Assembly: GCA_949825025.1 (NCBI GenBank) | Contig: OX463783.1 | Span: forward strand, 10,513,628 to 10,577,627 | Length of the DNA: 64,000 bases | From: Siphlonurus alternatus | Lineage: Eukaryota; Arthropoda; Insecta; Ephemeroptera; Siphlonuridae | Direction of reading: 5' to 3' | Shown: piece by piece, positions 61,254-64,000 of the stretch | Layout: every line of letters begins with the position of its first letter | Position numbering within the stretch: position 1 is the stretch's first letter | Position numbers and translations under genes: made by a program | Notes under the pieces: generated by a model | Told to the model about the DNA's origin: nothing | Seen by the model: only the letters and a program-made list of their open reading frames with translations | Database searches by the model: none

Positions 61254-62187
61254 TGATGCAAGTACATAATTTATGTATGGTTTAGATTCCGAAATCATTC
61301 TTCTCTTTAGTTTAAAAATTAATATTAAATAAATACCTCCAGAATCTTACAGAGCTGTAGAGAAGTACGTAATTTTCTCGAGAACAATATCATTACAAAT
61401 TCTACAAAAATATGAAGATTTTATACTAGTAGTTAAAAATGTATCTCTTTTATATATTAATTATTAATATTATGTTAAAACCTGAGTGCAGTGAAATTAG
61501 TAAATTAATTGCGTTGTGTATTTTGCTTCCTGGATGTGTTTTAATATCCATGTAATACTTTGTTATTTATTATACTTTTCTTAATACTTTATTTACAATA
61601 CATAGATGTAAAGCAAAACAGATGTATAAATTATAATTAATAAATGTATATGTATATATATTATAATATGTACTTATGGATATGAATAAAAGAAATGCAT
61701 AAATTTCATTAATTTGATTTATGACAAAAAATTTCACACTATTGGTAAATGTCTAAAACCTCAGCCATCATATTCTTTCTTAACAAATTTCGAGTAGGTG
61801 GATACTTTTTACCAAGCTTGACTGCCTGTTCTTAGTTTCTATCGATCATTTAATTACCTGACTGCGGACGAAGTTTGGAGACAACACCAGCAACACTCGA
61901 CGACTCTTCTCGATACAACTGACGATGTTCTCCACGATGTATGACCCGGCGGGGAAGTCCCTCTCGTGCAGACACAGACGATACTTTTGAGTGACCTCCA
62001 GGGGTTCTTCAAGGGTGGGGACAAGATTGTCAAATACCCAAGAGCGATCTTCACTGCTGTACGATACGAACACGTCGAATTCACATCCCTCCGTGCGATC
62101 TCTACGAGAGAAATTTTTTATTAATTACTTGTTTAACTTAAACAGCGTATATACTTATCAAACTTTATTTTTAAATTTTGTAAATAT

Positions 62188-62508
62188 AATGGAGTACTGA
62201 CCTCAAATTTTTTTATTGCAGAAATGGATAGAGGATGCAAAGTTATGCTACTCTGATTTTTTTCAGATTTTTTAGGGGCCGGGAAGTATTGCTAAAAAGT
62301 TTTGGCGAGGTCGGGTTTGAATCCACGTCCTTTTTGGGTCCTATCTTTTATTAAGAGAGGCGGCAAGAGGCGGCACTTTTTCTGTACATTCAATAATTTT
62401 AAAAAAATATTTGCCGGGCTCTAAAAAATCTGAAAAAAATCAGAGTAGCATAACTTTGCACCCTCTATCCATTTCTGCAAAAAAAAAGTTTGAGGTCAGT
62501 ACTCCATT
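62188..62508. mobile_element. MITE family B, copy 7
   Basis: AATGGAGTACTGACCTCAAA and its complement are the ends. It shares GGATAGAGG.TGCAAAGTTATGCTAC-type subterminal sequence with copy 6. It lies in the intron between the TM and TIR exons. Confidence 0.85.
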
Positions 62509-62883
62509 GTTGTCGTTGTTATTTTCTTCTTTTATAGTATTGATTTTGTGTTAAATGCTTATATACGATATGTTTTTTTTTTTTTTTTTTTACTGTTTGA
62601 TGTGCAATACTTACATTCTTTCACTTGTTGTTTTCAAACTCCACATATGACGAATATGAATAAGCTCAAATCGATTAATATACACAACAGTTATTATTAT
62701 AAGAATAACAACACTTACACAGATCACTGGCAATGCAATGGTCAGTAAATAATTTGGTGACTTGCAAAATTCTGAATTAAAAATACCATCTAATATAGTG
62801 TGTCCGTTTTGATTAGTTGGGGTGTCACAAAGCAGCGGATTATTTGTTCCGACATTTAGGACTTCAGTTTTATTTATTCTTAG

Positions 62884-62886
62884 TCA
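62884..62886 (-). other. In-frame TGA in the Toll-like receptor LRR C-cap
   Basis: Minus-strand AAT TGA CTA AGA reads N-stop-L-R. LRR C-cap consensus places Trp here (xxFxxWLR), and TGG to TGA is a single transition. Downstream codons encode a normal C-cap remainder (second Cys in NPLLCDTP), TM and TIR. Confidence 0.8.
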
Positions 62887-63600
62887 ATTTTTAAATTCAT
62901 TTAATGAACAATCAAAACAATCAAATGGGTTCCCACCCAAGTCTATAAACTTAAATACGTTCAGTGATTCACCCATTTCATTATCAATTGATAAAATGTT
63001 ATTAAATGATAAATTTACAGAATATGTTTTATAATTTTCTTTAAGGAAAACAAAATTATTTGTCCAATTTTGTATTTTATTGTGACTTAAATCCAATTGT
63101 GTTATATTTCCAGAGGAAATTATTGTTGTAATATCAGTGATGTTGTTGCCAGAAAAGTTGATTTCGTATTCATAATCATTGGAAAAGTTAAGGCTTAAAG
63201 GATTTTGTATCTGGTTCTGACTTAAATTAATAACTGCTGTTGTTTTTAAGTAGCTAAACGTATTTGGAAAAATGCGTTTTATATAATTATTATTAAGTAA
63301 TATTTCTTTTAGTGAAGGCAAATTTTCAAAACTGTTTTCTGATATATATTGCAGATTTCCACCGGAAAAATCAAGGTGTTCTAAACTTTGTGATGATGGT
63401 AAGGTGTCTCTGAAATCATAAAAAAAAAAAGATCATAATATTACGACCCAAAATATACAATACATGTTTAATATTATATATATTTTTTTGCATCCTTCGC
63501 CGAGTGACAGGCTCATGTAAATGTATATTCATGTATATGTAAATTGTTTCATGTGAGATCCAGAGAGCAACATACAAATTTTATTTTTTAATAATGAAAG

Positions 63601-63740
63601 ACAAGTCCACGCAATGCTTTTTAGTTTCAATTTTTAAAAATGTATACAAAGTTAAGCATTAATTTGATGTATTACGTTAATTACGTATATAATCATGTAC
63701 CCATCACACATCATGCTTTAATTTGCTTCCCAAAATGTGG
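63601..63740. repeat. Diverged fragment of element family H
   Basis: GACAAGTCCACGCAATGCTT and ATCATGCTTTAATTTGCTTCC match one arm of 51875-52617 with many differences. It lies upstream of the last visible receptor exon. Confidence 0.5.
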
Positions 63741-63808
63741 AAATTTACGTAAAGACACTACCTAACATAATATTTATATCATTTCAGACCCATACGTAAA
63801 TAAATATG

Positions 63809-64000
63809 GACAACCTAAATGAAAATAATATTTGTATTTCTGAGTGAATAAATTGTGCTGATGTGTCCTTTTTCAATTTTTTCTGATTCTCAGTTGGGCA
63901 AAGTTCATGTTTGAATCCCACGCCCTTTTTACTCTATATTTTTTTTTATAAAAATTAACGCCTATGGACAACATACATGTATGAAAAAAAATTAATGCAG
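63809..64000. mobile_element. MITE family B fragments at the window end
   Basis: ATGGACAACCTAAATGAAAA near 63809 and ATGGACAACATACATGTATG near 63963 are two family B left ends. The second runs off the window. Confidence 0.5.

Larger units (their letters stand above)
60198..63409 (-). pseudogene. Toll-like receptor 3' part (LRRs, TM, TIR) with in-frame TGA
   Basis: Exons on the minus strand are 63409-62615, 62101-61858 and 60497-60198, with phases matching. The 5' part lies beyond the window: exon 63409 starts mid-protein after an acceptor. The first exon encodes several leucine-rich repeats (LEHLDFSG.N, LKEILLNNN, ITQLDLSHNKI, VNLSFNNI), then an LRR C-cap (FIDLGGNPFDCFDCSLNEFKN). It continues through a membrane span (YLLTIALPVICVSVVILIII). 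The next exons give a TIR domain: box 1 FDVFVSYS, box 2 LCLHERDFPAGSY and box 3 FW (GFWERL). At 62884-62886 the frame has TGA exactly where C-caps usually have Trp (FKN-W-LR). Beyond it the frame stays open and well conserved. This may be a recent nonsense allele, a sequence error or recoding. Intact TLRs signal through TIR adaptors in innate immunity. Confidence 0.85.

Overview
The window is nuclear DNA from an invertebrate animal. The genes are split by GT-AG introns, stop codons are followed by AATAAA signals, and the domain set is animal-specific: BTB-BACK-PHR proteins, THAP and C2H2 zinc-finger proteins, an M1 aminopeptidase N, and a Toll-like receptor. Non-coding DNA is very AT-rich, with (TA)n, (TTTA)n and poly-A runs, and is crowded with short inverted-repeat elements. 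Aminopeptidase and BTB exons are strikingly GC-rich by comparison. An arthropod or lophotrochozoan would fit, but I cannot fix the phylum from the sequence.

Layout. 1-4.2 kb: AT-rich, with a MITE and only weak coding hints. 4.2-7.6 kb (minus): a long-exon C2H2 zinc-finger gene. 11.1-15.4 kb and 19.2-23.7 kb (minus): two tandem paralogues, each with five coding exons in the order BTB, BACK, PHR-like. Exon phases match and exon sizes are nearly identical. 26.8-27.0 kb: a fragment of non-LTR retrotransposon reverse transcriptase. 27.0-35.9 kb (minus): a six-exon gene joining an N-terminal THAP domain, an acidic repeat with SUMO-type motifs, and a C2H2 array; one intron holds a roughly 2.1 kb inverted repeat. 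36.8-37.7 kb: an inverted pair of arrays of a 16-bp CG-rich unit. 39.7-40.1 kb (plus): an orphan zinc-finger-like terminal exon with a poly-A signal. 41.3-56.4 kb (plus): a complete 17-exon aminopeptidase N gene (943 residues). 56.4-60.1 kb: intergenic. 60.1-63.4 kb onward (minus): the 3' part of a Toll-like receptor, cut by the window end and carrying an in-frame TGA where the LRR C-cap tryptophan is expected.

The first three minus-strand genes (zinc finger and both BTB genes) each have, about 1 kb upstream of the start codon, the same composite module: CGCGGTAA, a CCAAT box, and TTGTTTACAA or a close variant. This suggests a shared promoter architecture. No metabolic or operon-like link between the genes is evident. 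The non-gene content is dominated by at least ten families of hairpin-type mobile elements. Two have exact 8-bp hAT-type target duplications, and two more families are bounded by TTAA. I find no CRISPR, prokaryotic or viral module.
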